DNA from: Candidatus Thiodiazotropha sp. (ex Monitilora ramsayi)
GTDB lineage: Bacteria; Pseudomonadota; Gammaproteobacteria; Chromatiales; Chromatiaceae
Length of the DNA stretch: 64,000 bases
NCBI GenBank assembly: GCA_025655595.1
Contig: JAHXIO010000005.1
Span: forward strand, 782,916 to 846,915
Direction of reading: 5' to 3'
The notes under the pieces are model-generated. The model ran no database searches and had not been told where the DNA came from. It saw only the letters and a list, made by a program, of their open reading frames with translations. How positions within the stretch are numbered: the stretch's first letter is position 1; each line of letters starts with the position of its first letter. The position numbers were made by a program, and so were the translations under genes. Below, piece after piece: positions 18,204 to 27,448 of this stretch.

Positions 18204-19172
18204 TCAATTGGTTCTGGCAACGGAGAAGTCTGCCAAGTCGGCCAGGGCCTGTCGATATGGGCTCTCAGGCAGGTGGGATAATGCCTCTTTGGCCAGTTCG
18301 GCCTCATCGCGTGCAATCTTTTGGGTGTAGGCGATGGCGTCGGTCTCTTGAATGGTTTGCATCACAAAGTCTATCTGGTCAAGACCTCCATTTTCAACGA
18401 TCTCCATCAAGCGTTGACGGTCTCTCTCACTACTTCTCTTCATGGCCTGTATGAGGGGCAGCGTGGGTTTGCCTTCCGCAAGATCATCCCCAATATTTTT
18501 ACCGATCTCTGTGTTGCTGGCGTCGTAGTCGAGGGCGTCATCCACCAATTGAAATGCGATGCCAAGATGCAGCCCATAATCGGCAAGTGCCTGCTGCTGA
18601 TTCTCAGGAACGCCGGCGATAATACCTCCCAGTCTTGCGCCTGCCTCGAACAGGGTGGCTGTTTTTCGCTTGATAACCTCCATGTAGTCCGATTCACTCG
18701 TTTCGGGGTTGTGTACGTTCAGTAGTTGCAGAACCTCTCCCTCAGCGATTCGGTTGGTGGCGTGAGAGAGAATCTCCATAACCTTCATCTCACCCACGTC
18801 CACCATCATTTCGAAGGAGCGGGAATAGAGAAAGTCGCCCACCAGGACGCTGGCCTCATTGCCCCAAACCGCATTGGCGGTCTCGCGATTTCTGCGCAAT
18901 TCGGAGCCGTCCACCACATCATCGTGCAGCAGGGTCGCGGTATGGATGAATTCAATGATGGCGGCCAGGTCGATGTGGTGTCCTCCCTCATAGCCACTGG
19001 CCCGGGCAGCCAGCAGCACAATCATCGGACGCAGCCGTTTACCCCCGCTGTGCACGATATAGGCGCCAATCTGGTTAATCAGCACGACATCAGATTTCAG
19101 ACATTGAATGATGAGTTTGTCGACAGACGCCATGTCGTCTGCAATGAGTTGGCGAATCGTTGTTATATCCAT
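18204..19172 (-). CDS. ispB: Octaprenyl (long-chain) diphosphate synthase
   Basis: Builds the isoprenoid side chain of ubiquinone. From the ATG at 19172 the protein is 322 aa (E. coli IspB 323) and begins MDITTIRQLIADDM, aligning with the family. The earlier ATG at 19205 adds an unlikely tail. First aspartate-rich motif LLHDDVVDGSELRR and second FQLVDDALDYDA, together with GGKRLRPM, are intact. Upstream (19209-19227) is a run GGAGGGGGGGAGGGGGGG in the presumed leader or promoter region. Confidence 0.95.
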   Translation of the reverse strand: MDITTIRQLIADDMASVDKLIIQCLKSDVVLINQIGAYIVHSGGKRLRPMIVLLAARASGYEGGHHIDLAAIIEFIHTATLLHDDVVDGSELRRNRETANAVWGNEASVLVGDFLYSRSFEMMVDVGEMKVMEILSHATNRIAEGEVLQLLNVHNPETSESDYMEVIKRKTATLFEAGARLGGIIAGVPENQQQALADYGLHLGIAFQLVDDALDYDASNTEIGKNIGDDLAEGKPTLPLIQAMKRSSERDRQRLMEIVENGGLDQIDFVMQTIQETDAIAYTQKIARDEAELAKEALSHLPESPYRQALADLADFSVARTN

Positions 19173-19279
19173 GAATTTGGTATGCCCGATAAAAAACTCC
19201 CGCATGCTAGGAGGGGGGGAGGGGGGGTGTCAAGGGATTCGGTCAGTTGGGCGCTCTTTGAAAACGCCTGTAGGGGCCC

Positions 19280-20095
19280 TCAATGCTGGCACTGGGGGCA
19301 ATAGAAACTGTTGCGTTGGCCAATAACCAGGCTGCAGATGTTGTCTCCACACGCAGGGCAGGGCTCTCCCGAGCGACCATAAACCTTGAGCTCCTGGGCA
19401 AAATAGCCAGGCTTGCCGTCCTCTTGTTGAAAATCGCGCAGGGTTGTGCCTCCCTGTTCGATGGCAGCGGAGAGGATTGTCCGTATGGCGTCTACAAGTG
19501 CCTCATATCGGGTGACGGAGATGCGATTACAGGCGCGTTTGGGATGAATGCCCGCTCGGAACAGCGCTTCACTGGCATAGATGTTACCCACGCCGACTAC
19601 GACCCGGCTGTCCATGATCATGTTTTTAACTGCGGTACGACGACCTCTGCCCTGTCGGTGCAGGTAGGCTCCGCTGAAGCTGCTACTTAGAGGTTCAGGG
19701 CCCAGTGATTCAAGCAGGGGGTGTAGCTGGGGTCTCTCGCCCGCCCAAAGTACGGCGCCGAATCGCCTCGGGTCCCGCAGGCGCAGAGATCTGCCTCCGT
19801 TTAGTCGTATCTCGAAGTGGTCGTGTTTCTGGGGAGAGGTATCGCTGGCCAGGATGCGCAGGCTGCCAGACATTCCCAGGTGCAGCAACAGCACACCGTG
19901 CCGGAACTGGATCAGCAGATACTTGCCCCGTCGGCTGACGTCGAGGATTTTTTGTCCTTTTAGAAGCTTGGGAAGATCGTCCGGAATGGGCCAACGCAAC
20001 CGTGGCTGGCGGATGATCACCCGATTGACGCAGGCACCCGTCAGGTGGGGCGCAATACCGCGTCGTGTCGTTTCGACTTCGGGCAGCTCCGGCAT
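19280..20095 (-). CDS. mutM: Formamidopyrimidine-DNA glycosylase (Fpg/MutM)
   Basis: Removes 8-oxoguanine and formamidopyrimidines. 271 aa (E. coli 269) from the ATG at 20095, which gives the obligatory N-terminus PELPEVETTRRG with catalytic Pro after the initiator Met. The helix-two-turn-helix segment NIYASEALFRAGIHP and the C-terminal zinc finger CPACG...YCPQCQ are intact. Its start overlaps the stop of the DUF4340 gene by one base (TGATG), placing it at the end of a GldA/F/G-like ABC operon. Confidence 0.97.
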   Translation of the reverse strand: MPELPEVETTRRGIAPHLTGACVNRVIIRQPRLRWPIPDDLPKLLKGQKILDVSRRGKYLLIQFRHGVLLLHLGMSGSLRILASDTSPQKHDHFEIRLNGGRSLRLRDPRRFGAVLWAGERPQLHPLLESLGPEPLSSSFSGAYLHRQGRGRRTAVKNMIMDSRVVVGVGNIYASEALFRAGIHPKRACNRISVTRYEALVDAIRTILSAAIEQGGTTLRDFQQEDGKPGYFAQELKVYGRSGEPCPACGDNICSLVIGQRNSFYCPQCQH

Positions 20096-20574
20096 CAGCG
20101 GGATTCCTCCCAAACTTCGGGCGGGGCGCTCAGGTGATGGTAGAAGCCATCGGCAATGAGATGGACCTGACCGGCGAAGCGGACATAACGCCAACCGTTA
20201 ATCGGGTCGGTATTTCCGAAAGCAAGGGTCTCACTATTCAGTTTCAGTTCGAATACCGGAGCCTCCAGTCCGAAGGGTCGCAGGTCTGCAGGCAGGTCGA
20301 AATTTTCCAGGCTTGGCGTTTTGCAGAGCCCTAGCAGTTGCGCGATACGGTTGGCGTCAGCACGCTTATCACCTATACGCCAGACGCTTCCCTCTCTTTC
20401 AAGCAGTATTTGCCTACCCGACAGGTCATCGATTTCGATTCGGATGATTCCATCCGGGTCCAGTTGTGTCAGTGCGGTTCTTTTGTCTGCTTGCTGAATT
20501 TGCCAGACCTGCAGACCAAGGAGACAGACTACCGAGAGCAGCAGCAGATTGATTCCTGCACGTCTGTCCAGCAT
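20095..20574 (-). CDS. DUF4340 membrane-anchored protein
   Basis: 159 aa. One N-terminal membrane anchor (INLLLLSVVCLLGLQVWQI) and an extracytoplasmic domain with the DUF4340 pattern (IDDLSGRQILLEREGSVWRI, then a RYVRFAGQVHLI strand). DUF4340 proteins commonly follow GldG-like proteins in ABC operons and are thought to work with them outside the membrane. It lies one base after the GldG-like gene and overlaps mutM. Confidence 0.85.
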   Translation of the reverse strand: MLDRRAGINLLLLSVVCLLGLQVWQIQQADKRTALTQLDPDGIIRIEIDDLSGRQILLEREGSVWRIGDKRADANRIAQLLGLCKTPSLENFDLPADLRPFGLEAPVFELKLNSETLAFGNTDPINGWRYVRFAGQVHLIADGFYHHLSAPPEVWEESR

Positions 20575-20575
20575 C

Positions 20576-21907
20576 TCAGGCCCTGTTTCTTCGCCAGCCC
20601 ATCAGAAGGCCGGTAAGGAGCAGTGTAAGGGGGAGTACGATCAGCGAACCCAGGCCTATGACGGCAGTTGCGGTTTTGGAGAGGTGCAGTTCACGATCGT
20701 CAGCGGGTGCTGATGGGATACCGATCATCTTGTCATCGCCGGTCAGCCACCTGATTAGAGCAAGGCCCAGATCGAGATTGCCCGCATTGCCGATGAAACT
20801 GTTGGAGATGAAGTCACTGTCGCCGATTACGAGAATCCTTTGCTCCGCACCCTCTCGCTGTCGGGTCAATGCGTATCCAAGGGTCAGCGGACCGGGCTCC
20901 TCCCCCTGTAGTGGGCTACGCTCGATCTCCCCGGTCAGGGCGCCGGTCTCATTCCAGCTGCGCTCAAGGGTTTTCAGTATCGCAGTCTCCCGCCACTGGG
21001 TTCCCTCGGAGACGGTCAGGGCGGCGGCCTGGGGAAAGAGGGTCAGCAATTTGAATGCTTCGACGGCGGGATGGTCGGGGTAGGTGGGGACCAGGGCGAC
21101 GGCCGGGTTGTCGATTCCCAGCTCGCTGACATTGGCGTCAACGATCGTACCGGGCAGCTGTCTGATACCGGTCAGTGTCTCTATCAGGGAAGCAGCCACT
21201 GAGTTGCCGGGGTCGCTCATCAGCAGGAGATTGCCCCCCTCAGCCAGATATTCCTGCAGACGTTCCAGCTCACCCTCGAGAAAAGGCCGAATTGGCGCAG
21301 CGATTACCAACAAAGTTGTGTTGTCTGGCGGTGTTGGAGTGGTGGCCAGGTCAAGACCGACAGCCTTGTAGCCCTGCTGGTTGAGAGACTTACCGAATTC
21401 CCCAAGATCATCGTTCGCCTTACCCATCAGATCACGCTCACCGTGACCGCTCAGGTTGGCAACCCAGCGTGTATGGGATTGACTCAATCGTAAAATGGCG
21501 TTGCTGAAGCGCTCTTCATCGAGTTGTTGCAGACGCTCCTCCCGGTCCTGGTACTGCAGCGCGATTTCACCGGTCAGGCTGATGCCTTGGCGGCGGGCCT
21601 CGTCAGGTTGCCGCAGGGGATCAACAAAGCTGAGGGTAATATCGCGTTTCTCATGCTGGTATCGGGCAATAAAACGGCGGATGCGATCTCTCAGATCGGC
21701 ATTCTCCGGCGTATAGGCAGTCACCGCGATGGGCCCCGGTGTACGGGAGAGGATCTCAATGCTGAGTGGATTGAGGCTGTTGACATCATGTCGGGTCCAG
21801 TCCCACTGAACAGCGAATCGCCCGCTCAACCATGCCAACAGCAGCAGCAGAATCAGCATCAGGAGATGAAATAAAAGTTCGTGAAGTCGTTTCGATCCCA
21901 GTCCCAC
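20576..21907 (-). CDS. GldG-family ABC auxiliary protein
   Basis: 443 aa. One N-terminal membrane segment (LLFHLLMLILLLLLAWLSGRF), a long extracytoplasmic domain typical of GldG/ABC-type auxiliary proteins (LSGHGERDL and TLLVIAAPIRPFLEGELERLQEYLAEGG), and a C-terminal membrane helix (about residues 410-435). It overlaps the permease gene by one base. The substrate of these GldFG-type transporters is unknown outside gliding bacteria. Confidence 0.85.
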   Translation of the reverse strand: MGLGSKRLHELLFHLLMLILLLLLAWLSGRFAVQWDWTRHDVNSLNPLSIEILSRTPGPIAVTAYTPENADLRDRIRRFIARYQHEKRDITLSFVDPLRQPDEARRQGISLTGEIALQYQDREERLQQLDEERFSNAILRLSQSHTRWVANLSGHGERDLMGKANDDLGEFGKSLNQQGYKAVGLDLATTPTPPDNTTLLVIAAPIRPFLEGELERLQEYLAEGGNLLLMSDPGNSVAASLIETLTGIRQLPGTIVDANVSELGIDNPAVALVPTYPDHPAVEAFKLLTLFPQAAALTVSEGTQWRETAILKTLERSWNETGALTGEIERSPLQGEEPGPLTLGYALTRQREGAEQRILVIGDSDFISNSFIGNAGNLDLGLALIRWLTGDDKMIGIPSAPADDRELHLSKTATAVIGLGSLIVLPLTLLLTGLLMGWRRNRA

Positions 21908-22632
21908 TACCCGCTCCTCCGCTGCTCGAGCCGATAGTGTGACAGGATGAGAAAAAACAGTGTCATCAGTAGGAAATAGGCGATGTCACTGCTATCAACA
22001 AGGCCCACCTGGAAATTCAGATAGTGAGAGGGCCAGGCGAGCCAGTGCAGGAAACTGTCGCTCTCGGTATGCTGATCCAGGAGAGAGAGCAACAGCATGA
22101 GTCCGTAAGCACCTGCGGCGGCGACTGCGGTGCTCTCACCAAGGATTGAAAAATAGAGTCCGATCGCAGTGTAGAAGGCACTCAACAGCAATAGGCCGAG
22201 TGTGGCCGCAGCGATCACTCCCAGGTCGAGCGTGGTGCTGCCTGCCAGTGTCAGGCACAAGCTTGCTGGAATGAGAATGAAGAGGCACTGCAACAGAAGT
22301 ATGCCGGTGGCTTTTCCCAGCACAATTTTGCCGACCGGGATGGGTGCGCTGCTCAGCAGTGTATAGGTCCCATTGCGGAAGGTCTCACTGAAGAGGCGCA
22401 TGGTCAGGAGTGGTGTGATGAAAAACATTACCACTGCTGCCAGACCGAAGAGCTGGAGGCCGAGGTGGTGGGTCAGGCCGAGGGTGCGGTCACCTGGCTG
22501 CATGCCGACGAAGGCTTCCAGGGTGCCGAGAAACTGCCAGCTCAGCAGACAGAGACTGATTGCGAGCGTGATCCAGGCAAGCGGGGTCCGCATGACTCTT
22601 TTCCACTCGACCCAAGCCAGACGCCGGATCAT
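21907..22632 (-). CDS. ABC-2 type permease, GldF-like
   Basis: 241 aa with six predicted membrane segments (for example LAWITLAISLCLLSWQF, VVMFFITPLLTMRLFSE and a C-terminal FLLMTLFFLILSHY). The sequence LTMRLFSETFRNGTYTLLSSAPI is the conserved coupling region of this subfamily. It overlaps the ATPase gene by four bases and the GldG-like gene by one base, so the proteins are surely made together. Confidence 0.9.
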   Translation of the reverse strand: MIRRLAWVEWKRVMRTPLAWITLAISLCLLSWQFLGTLEAFVGMQPGDRTLGLTHHLGLQLFGLAAVVMFFITPLLTMRLFSETFRNGTYTLLSSAPIPVGKIVLGKATGILLLQCLFILIPASLCLTLAGSTTLDLGVIAAATLGLLLLSAFYTAIGLYFSILGESTAVAAAGAYGLMLLLSLLDQHTESDSFLHWLAWPSHYLNFQVGLVDSSDIAYFLLMTLFFLILSHYRLEQRRSG

Positions 22633-23540
22633 GATCCACCTCCGGTTGTTGCCTCTAGATACCGTTGCTCGAGGGTCAGGGTTTCCGGTGTCAGCTCAAT
22701 TAGCTCCCATCCCTGCTCTATGATCATCCGCGACAGTAAGCTCGGGCTGAAGCCGTCTTGCAAGGTCACTCTGAAATAATTGGTGTGCAGACGCTCGACT
22801 GAGGCGACCGATGGGAGTGCTGCGAGCACGTTCTTATCCAGCTCCTTTTCCAGACCCATGCGATAGCATGGAGTTTTCGCTGTTGAGAGACTGCCCGAGT
22901 AGACGGTTCTGCCATCCTGCAGGATCATCACCCGATTACAGGTGGCCTGGATTTCAGACAGTATATGGCTGGAAAGGATTACACCCCTGGATTCCGCCAG
23001 CATCTGTATCAACTCTCTCACCTGGCGGATCTGAGCCGGATCGAGGCCGTCAGTGGGTTCGTCGAGAATCACGACCTGCGGATCATGAATAATCGCCTGT
23101 GCCAGACCGACCCTCTGTTGATACCCCTTGGAGAGCTTTTTAATCAGACGGGATCCCGCCGATTCCAATCCGCACTGGCGTTTGCTCAACAATAGGGAGC
23201 GCTTGCAATCCGCACGCCCAAGACCCCGCAGGTAGGCGCAGTCGACGAGATATTCATCAACTGTCTGGTCCAGGTGGAGTGGTGGGCGTTCAGGCAGGAA
23301 CCCGATCCTGCGTTTACAGGGCAGAGGTTGGTGCAGGAGGTCATCGCCACCGATGTGGACGGTGCCGGAGGATGGGGCCAGGTCACCGCATAACATACGC
23401 ATGACGGTCGATTTACCTGCCCCATTTGGCCCAAGCAATCCCAGGATATCTCCTTGGGACAGTGTCAGGTCGAGTGGCTCAACCACGGTTCTGCCATGGA
23501 AACTGCGCTGGAGCTGATTTGCAATGAGAAGGGTGGACAT
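22629..23540 (-). CDS. ABC transporter ATP-binding protein, GldA-like
   Basis: 303 aa from the ATG at 23540 (MSTLLIANQLQRSFHG), as the earlier frame from 23582 lacks conserved sequence. Walker A GLLGPNGAGKST, signature LSKGYQQRVGLAQ, Walker B VVILDEPTDGLDP and the switch histidine in SSHILSEI are all present. First gene of the five-gene operon ATPase-permease-GldG-DUF4340-mutM. Divergent from the hydantoinase gene. Confidence 0.92.
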   Translation of the reverse strand: MSTLLIANQLQRSFHGRTVVEPLDLTLSQGDILGLLGPNGAGKSTVMRMLCGDLAPSSGTVHIGGDDLLHQPLPCKRRIGFLPERPPLHLDQTVDEYLVDCAYLRGLGRADCKRSLLLSKRQCGLESAGSRLIKKLSKGYQQRVGLAQAIIHDPQVVILDEPTDGLDPAQIRQVRELIQMLAESRGVILSSHILSEIQATCNRVMILQDGRTVYSGSLSTAKTPCYRMGLEKELDKNVLAALPSVASVERLHTNYFRVTLQDGFSPSLLSRMIIEQGWELIELTPETLTLEQRYLEATTGGGS

Positions 23541-23658
23541 CGGCTGCAAGATACAGGAAAGCGGTGATATTGAAAAAGCCATTGAATCCGGTTGCTAAAC
23601 ATATCACCCTTGCGCACTGGTTCAAGCGATTCATCCTCAATGGGCAGACGATAAATGT

Positions 23659-25650
23659 ATGGCTGAAGAGAATAAAGACCTAATCGGAATCGATACGGGA
23701 GGCACCTTTACCGATTTTGTGCTTTTCCAACCGGAAGGGATCACGATACATAAAGTCCTGTCGACCCCGGCAGCGCCGGAAACGGCCATTCTGCAGGGTA
23801 TTCAGGAGTTGGGTCTCGATAGTCGACGCCTGACCGTGATTCATGGCTCCACAGTAGCTACCAATGCGGCATTGGAATCAAAAGGGGTTCGTACGCTCTA
23901 TATCGGCAACCGGGGTTTGGGAGATCTGTTGACCATCGGCAGGCAGGCGCGACGGGAACTCTATCAACTGGAGCCGCAACAGGTCCCGCCACCGGTGCCT
24001 CATGCCGACTGCCTTGAAACCGGAGGCAGACTGGGGCCCTCAGGGGAGGTGCTGGAGCCCCTGAGCCGCCAGGCATTGACGGAGCTCAGTCGCCGTGTGA
24101 AGGCGTCGGGGGCCGAAGCCGTGGCAATCAATCTTCTTTACAGTTATCTGGATGATCGCTTCGAGCGCATGATCGAAGCGGCAATGCCGAAAGAGGTCTT
24201 TACCTCCCGCTCCTCCGCTGTGCTGCCGGCCAGGGGTGAATACGAGCGTGGCATCGCCACCTGGTTGAACAGCTGGGTTGGGCCGTTGGTGGCCGGTTAT
24301 ATCGAGAGATTGTGTCAGGGTCTGCCCGGAACAAGGGTGTCGATAATGCAGAGCTCCGGTGAGGCGATCGAGGCGGGTCAGGCATCCCGCCAGGCAGTAC
24401 GCATGCTGCTTTCCGGGCCGGCGGGAGGCTTGGCCGGTGCAAGATTCTGTGCAGGCATCTCCGGGCGGAAACAGCTGTTGACCTTCGATATGGGGGGGAC
24501 CTCTTCGGATGTGGCGTTGATAGATGGAGCCCCGCGGCTCACCCTGGAAGGCCGTATCGGCCCCTGGCCGGTCGGGGTGCCGATGGTCGACATGCATACG
24601 ATCGGTGCGGGTGGAGGTTCCATTGCGAGTCTCGATGGCGGCGGGATGCTGCAAGTAGGACCGGCGTCAGCCGGCGCGGATCCCGGTCCGGCCTGTTATG
24701 GCCGGGGCGGCAGCCAGCCGACCGTTACCGATGCCAATCTGATTCTCGGCCGTTTGAGGTCGGATGCCTTCCTCGGTGGTCGGATGCAGTTGGATCCGGG
24801 AGCCGCCAAACAGGCTGTGGGTGATCTTGCACAGTCGATGGGGCTGAGTGTCGAGGCCGCTTCGGCAGGCATCATTCGGGTCGCCAATGAGCATATGGCT
24901 CGTGCGTTGCGCGTGATCTCGGTACAGAGAGGCATAGATCCCAGGGGATATACGTTGGTCTCGTTCGGTGGCGCCGGTGGCTTGCACGTTTGCGCACTGG
25001 CCGAGGCTCTGGGTATGTGTGAGGCTTTGGTTCCAGTCCATGCCGGGGTGCTCTCGGCATTGGGAATGTTGGCCACGCGGCCGGGACGGCAGTTGGTGCG
25101 CACCCGTCCCGGGATATTGGAAGAGTTGGAGGACAAAACCCTTAACGATGAATTGAAGAGTCTGGCGCAAGAGGGTATCGAGGCATTGACCCAAGAGGGT
25201 ATAGAAGCAGCGGAGATCCATACGACATACTCTCTCGACTTACGCTATCTGGGGCAGTCCTATACTCTGAACATCCCCTGGGATGGTTGTCGCCGGGCCG
25301 TCTCGGATTTTCATGATCGGCATCAAGCCCGCTATGGGCATCGTATGGATGCGCCTGTAGAGCTGGTCAATCTGAGAGCGGCCATGAGAGGGCCGGAGAT
25401 GGCGGTTAAGCTGCCCGCCCAGAACCGGCGCGAAGAGAAGCTGGCGGCAGCTTGGGTCAATCTGGTTGGAATCGAAGATCAGGTGCCCTGTTACGAGCGG
25501 TCAATCCTCGGTGTGGGGCAAGTGATCAAGGGACCTGCACTGATTACAGAGATGGCTTCAACAACCTGGTTGGCTCCGGGTTGGAGTTCGAGCATGGACA
25601 GTGTGGGGAATCTTATTTTGAGCCGCGCAGTAGAGGAAGAGAGTAGGTAA
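23659..25650 (+). CDS. Hydantoinase A/oxoprolinase family protein (HyuA-like)
   Basis: 663 aa, the normal length for HyuA. The N-terminal domain has the ASKHA phosphate-binding motif GIDTGGTFTDFVL and GSTVATNAALE. The central domain has TFDMGGTSSDVAL, MVDMHTIGAGGGS and DPGPACYG, and the C-terminal region follows. The family hydrolyses hydantoins or 5-oxoproline with ATP, normally together with a HyuB subunit. No hyuB is adjacent on either side, so it may work alone, with an unlinked partner, or on a different substrate. Convergent with the EAL-HDOD gene. The ribosome site before the ATG is weak. Confidence 0.9.
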   Translation: MAEENKDLIGIDTGGTFTDFVLFQPEGITIHKVLSTPAAPETAILQGIQELGLDSRRLTVIHGSTVATNAALESKGVRTLYIGNRGLGDLLTIGRQARRELYQLEPQQVPPPVPHADCLETGGRLGPSGEVLEPLSRQALTELSRRVKASGAEAVAINLLYSYLDDRFERMIEAAMPKEVFTSRSSAVLPARGEYERGIATWLNSWVGPLVAGYIERLCQGLPGTRVSIMQSSGEAIEAGQASRQAVRMLLSGPAGGLAGARFCAGISGRKQLLTFDMGGTSSDVALIDGAPRLTLEGRIGPWPVGVPMVDMHTIGAGGGSIASLDGGGMLQVGPASAGADPGPACYGRGGSQPTVTDANLILGRLRSDAFLGGRMQLDPGAAKQAVGDLAQSMGLSVEAASAGIIRVANEHMARALRVISVQRGIDPRGYTLVSFGGAGGLHVCALAEALGMCEALVPVHAGVLSALGMLATRPGRQLVRTRPGILEELEDKTLNDELKSLAQEGIEALTQEGIEAAEIHTTYSLDLRYLGQSYTLNIPWDGCRRAVSDFHDRHQARYGHRMDAPVELVNLRAAMRGPEMAVKLPAQNRREEKLAAAWVNLVGIEDQVPCYERSILGVGQVIKGPALITEMASTTWLAPGWSSSMDSVGNLILSRAVEEESR

Positions 25651-25679
25651 TTGATAAGAAGGCATAGATTCTGATCGTG

Positions 25680-26897
25680 TCAGTTAATCTCTTGTAACGA
25701 ACGCTGCTCCAGAAACGCCTGTTCGCTGGCAGTGAGATAGAGCTGGTAGATCTGGTCACGCTCGACACCGGGAAAATCGATCAGATGCCACTCTCCCGCT
25801 TCCACCTGCCGGACGCAGGTGAGGGCTTTTCCCGCAACGCCATCCCCCGTCAGCAGAGCATCGCGTATGCTGTCGCAGAGTGAGAGCTCGTCCAGGATCT
25901 TCTCCAGGGACTGGTTAAGCAGCAGGTCAAGGATTGAGAGCAGGCCTACTGTAAAGCCCGCATCATCTTGTGGGTCTACTGTTCTTACCAGGAGATCACA
26001 GAGATGGGCTCGCACCAGAGCCGTGAGGTAGTGGTCCTGCGGACGGTTGGTCAATCCAGTCATCACCAGGAGGTTGGTCCATGCACGGATACGGTTCAGT
26101 CCCATCATGATGACAGCCTGGCCGATGGAGGTTATCTTGCGCGGAATCCCGACGGCGGCGGAGTTGATGTAGCGTAAGGTTTTGTAACTCAGTCCCGCAT
26201 CCTGTTTGATCAGGTTCTCGATTTCGCTGATGCTGACGTCAGGTCGGTTCAGCTCAGCGAGCATCCGCAGAACCACCATCTGATTCTCTTCCAGTGTTTT
26301 TCCACCGATCAGCTCGGGTCGTGAGAAGTAGTAACCCTGGAAATAGTCAAAACCCATCTCATGCAGGGCGTTGTAAACGTCGCGGGTTTCCACCTTTTCA
26401 GCCAGGAGTTTGAGCTTATGTTGACGAAGCTTCGGCAAGCCGCTCCGGATCTGTTCGAGGTTGAGGGCGGGTATCTCTAGTTTGACGATACTCACCCAAG
26501 GTAGTAGGGGATCCCAGGCAGGATCGAAGATATAGTCGTCAAGCGCAAGTTTGACCCCCATCTTTGCGAGACAGGAAACACGCTCTACCAGTGTCTCATC
26601 TACCGGTATGTCCTCCAGGAGTTCCATCACGACACGATCTTTCTGCTGTACTAACGGATGATCGCAAGCAATGAGGTTTTTCGTCAGATTGATGAAGATC
26701 CGTGAGTCGCCGGCAATCCTTTCCAGTCCGATTTCCATGAAGGTATTGAGAAGGACTTCGGAGGTTGCGCCATCCCCATCCAGAACAGTCTTGATATCCG
26801 GGGTATCCGGGTCGGCTGACCGGAACAGCAGTTCGTACGCGAAGAGTTTGCTGTCTCGGTCGTATATGGCCTGCCTGCCGAGGTAGATATCCTTCAT
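25680..26897 (-). CDS. EAL-HDOD domain signalling protein (YuxH type)
   Basis: 405 aa from the ATG at 26897 (MKDIYLGRQAIYDRD), the conserved opening of this family. EAL-like domain residues about 1-205: the ExLxR motif (YELLFR), FINL, ELLED, LALDDY, VKLE, AEKVET and QGYYFSRP are visible, so most metal ligands are retained. Loop 6 (DFGTGYSS) is replaced by DYIFDPAW, which usually impairs activity. An HDOD domain (about 205-400) follows. The protein may bind rather than hydrolyse cyclic di-GMP. Related proteins affect motility and attachment. Confidence 0.92.
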   Translation of the reverse strand: MKDIYLGRQAIYDRDSKLFAYELLFRSADPDTPDIKTVLDGDGATSEVLLNTFMEIGLERIAGDSRIFINLTKNLIACDHPLVQQKDRVVMELLEDIPVDETLVERVSCLAKMGVKLALDDYIFDPAWDPLLPWVSIVKLEIPALNLEQIRSGLPKLRQHKLKLLAEKVETRDVYNALHEMGFDYFQGYYFSRPELIGGKTLEENQMVVLRMLAELNRPDVSISEIENLIKQDAGLSYKTLRYINSAAVGIPRKITSIGQAVIMMGLNRIRAWTNLLVMTGLTNRPQDHYLTALVRAHLCDLLVRTVDPQDDAGFTVGLLSILDLLLNQSLEKILDELSLCDSIRDALLTGDGVAGKALTCVRQVEAGEWHLIDFPGVERDQIYQLYLTASEQAFLEQRSLQEIN

Positions 26898-26991
26898 GAT
26901 TATTTTTTTCCCTGAGAGCCGTACTGCCACCAAGTCTATATTAGCGGCATTCAGCCACAATGATTGATACAGAGGGGTGCGCAGATACAAA

Positions 26992-27015
26992 AAAACCCGC
27001 CGAAGGGCGGGTTTT
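26992..27015 (-). terminator. Rho-independent terminator after rpmG
   Basis: CCCGCC-GAAG-GGCGGG stem flanked by A and T runs on both sides. Read on the minus strand it is followed by seven T. It lies 22 bases beyond rpmG and could also act on the opposite strand. Confidence 0.9.
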
Positions 27016-27036
27016 CAGGGACTTGCAGGGCCAGAT

Positions 27037-27192
27037 CTATTTGATCTTAGACTCTTTGTACATCACGTGCTTGCGAACCTTCGGGTCAAATTTTTTGATT
27101 TCCATCTTACCCGGTTGGTTCCGCTTGTTCTTGGTGGTGGTGTAGAAGTGTCCAGTGCCGGCGCTGGAGACAAGTTTGATTTTATCACGCAT
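27037..27192 (-). CDS. rpmG: 50S ribosomal protein L33
   Basis: 51 aa, starting [19 protein letters not shown] and ending YKESKIK, matching the L33 pattern throughout (E. coli 55 aa with a slightly longer N-terminus). It lacks the zinc-binding cysteines, so it is the C-minus form. It lies 19 bases downstream of rpmB, an almost universal gene pair, and ends at a strong terminator. Confidence 0.97.
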   Translation of the reverse strand: MRDKIKLVSSAGTGHFYTTTKNKRNQPGKMEIKKFDPKVRKHVMYKESKIK

Positions 27193-27211
27193 GGCTCAGT
27201 ACTCCTTCAAG

Positions 27212-27448
27212 TTAGACTTTTTCGCCGCGGGCACGCATCTCGCTCAGAACCGAGTCGATGCCCTTTTTATCGATAATGCGCATGCCTTTGGAAGAGAGGC
27301 GCAGGCGCACCCAGCGATTTTCACTCTCGACCCAAAACCTGTGTGTATGCAGGTTGGGGAGAAAGCGTCGTTTGGTTTTGTTGTGCGCGTGGGAAACGTT
27401 GTTTCCCGAGACCGGGCGCTTGCCGGTTACCTGGCAGACTTTTGACAT
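27212..27448 (-). CDS. rpmB: 50S ribosomal protein L28
   Basis: 78 aa, identical in length to E. coli L28, starting [21 protein letters not shown] and containing the [15 protein letters not shown] core. The ATG at 27448 is preceded by GAGG with eight-base spacing. First gene of the rpmB-rpmG pair. Confidence 0.98.
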   Translation of the reverse strand: MSKVCQVTGKRPVSGNNVSHAHNKTKRRFLPNLHTHRFWVESENRWVRLRLSSKGMRIIDKKGIDSVLSEMRARGEKV

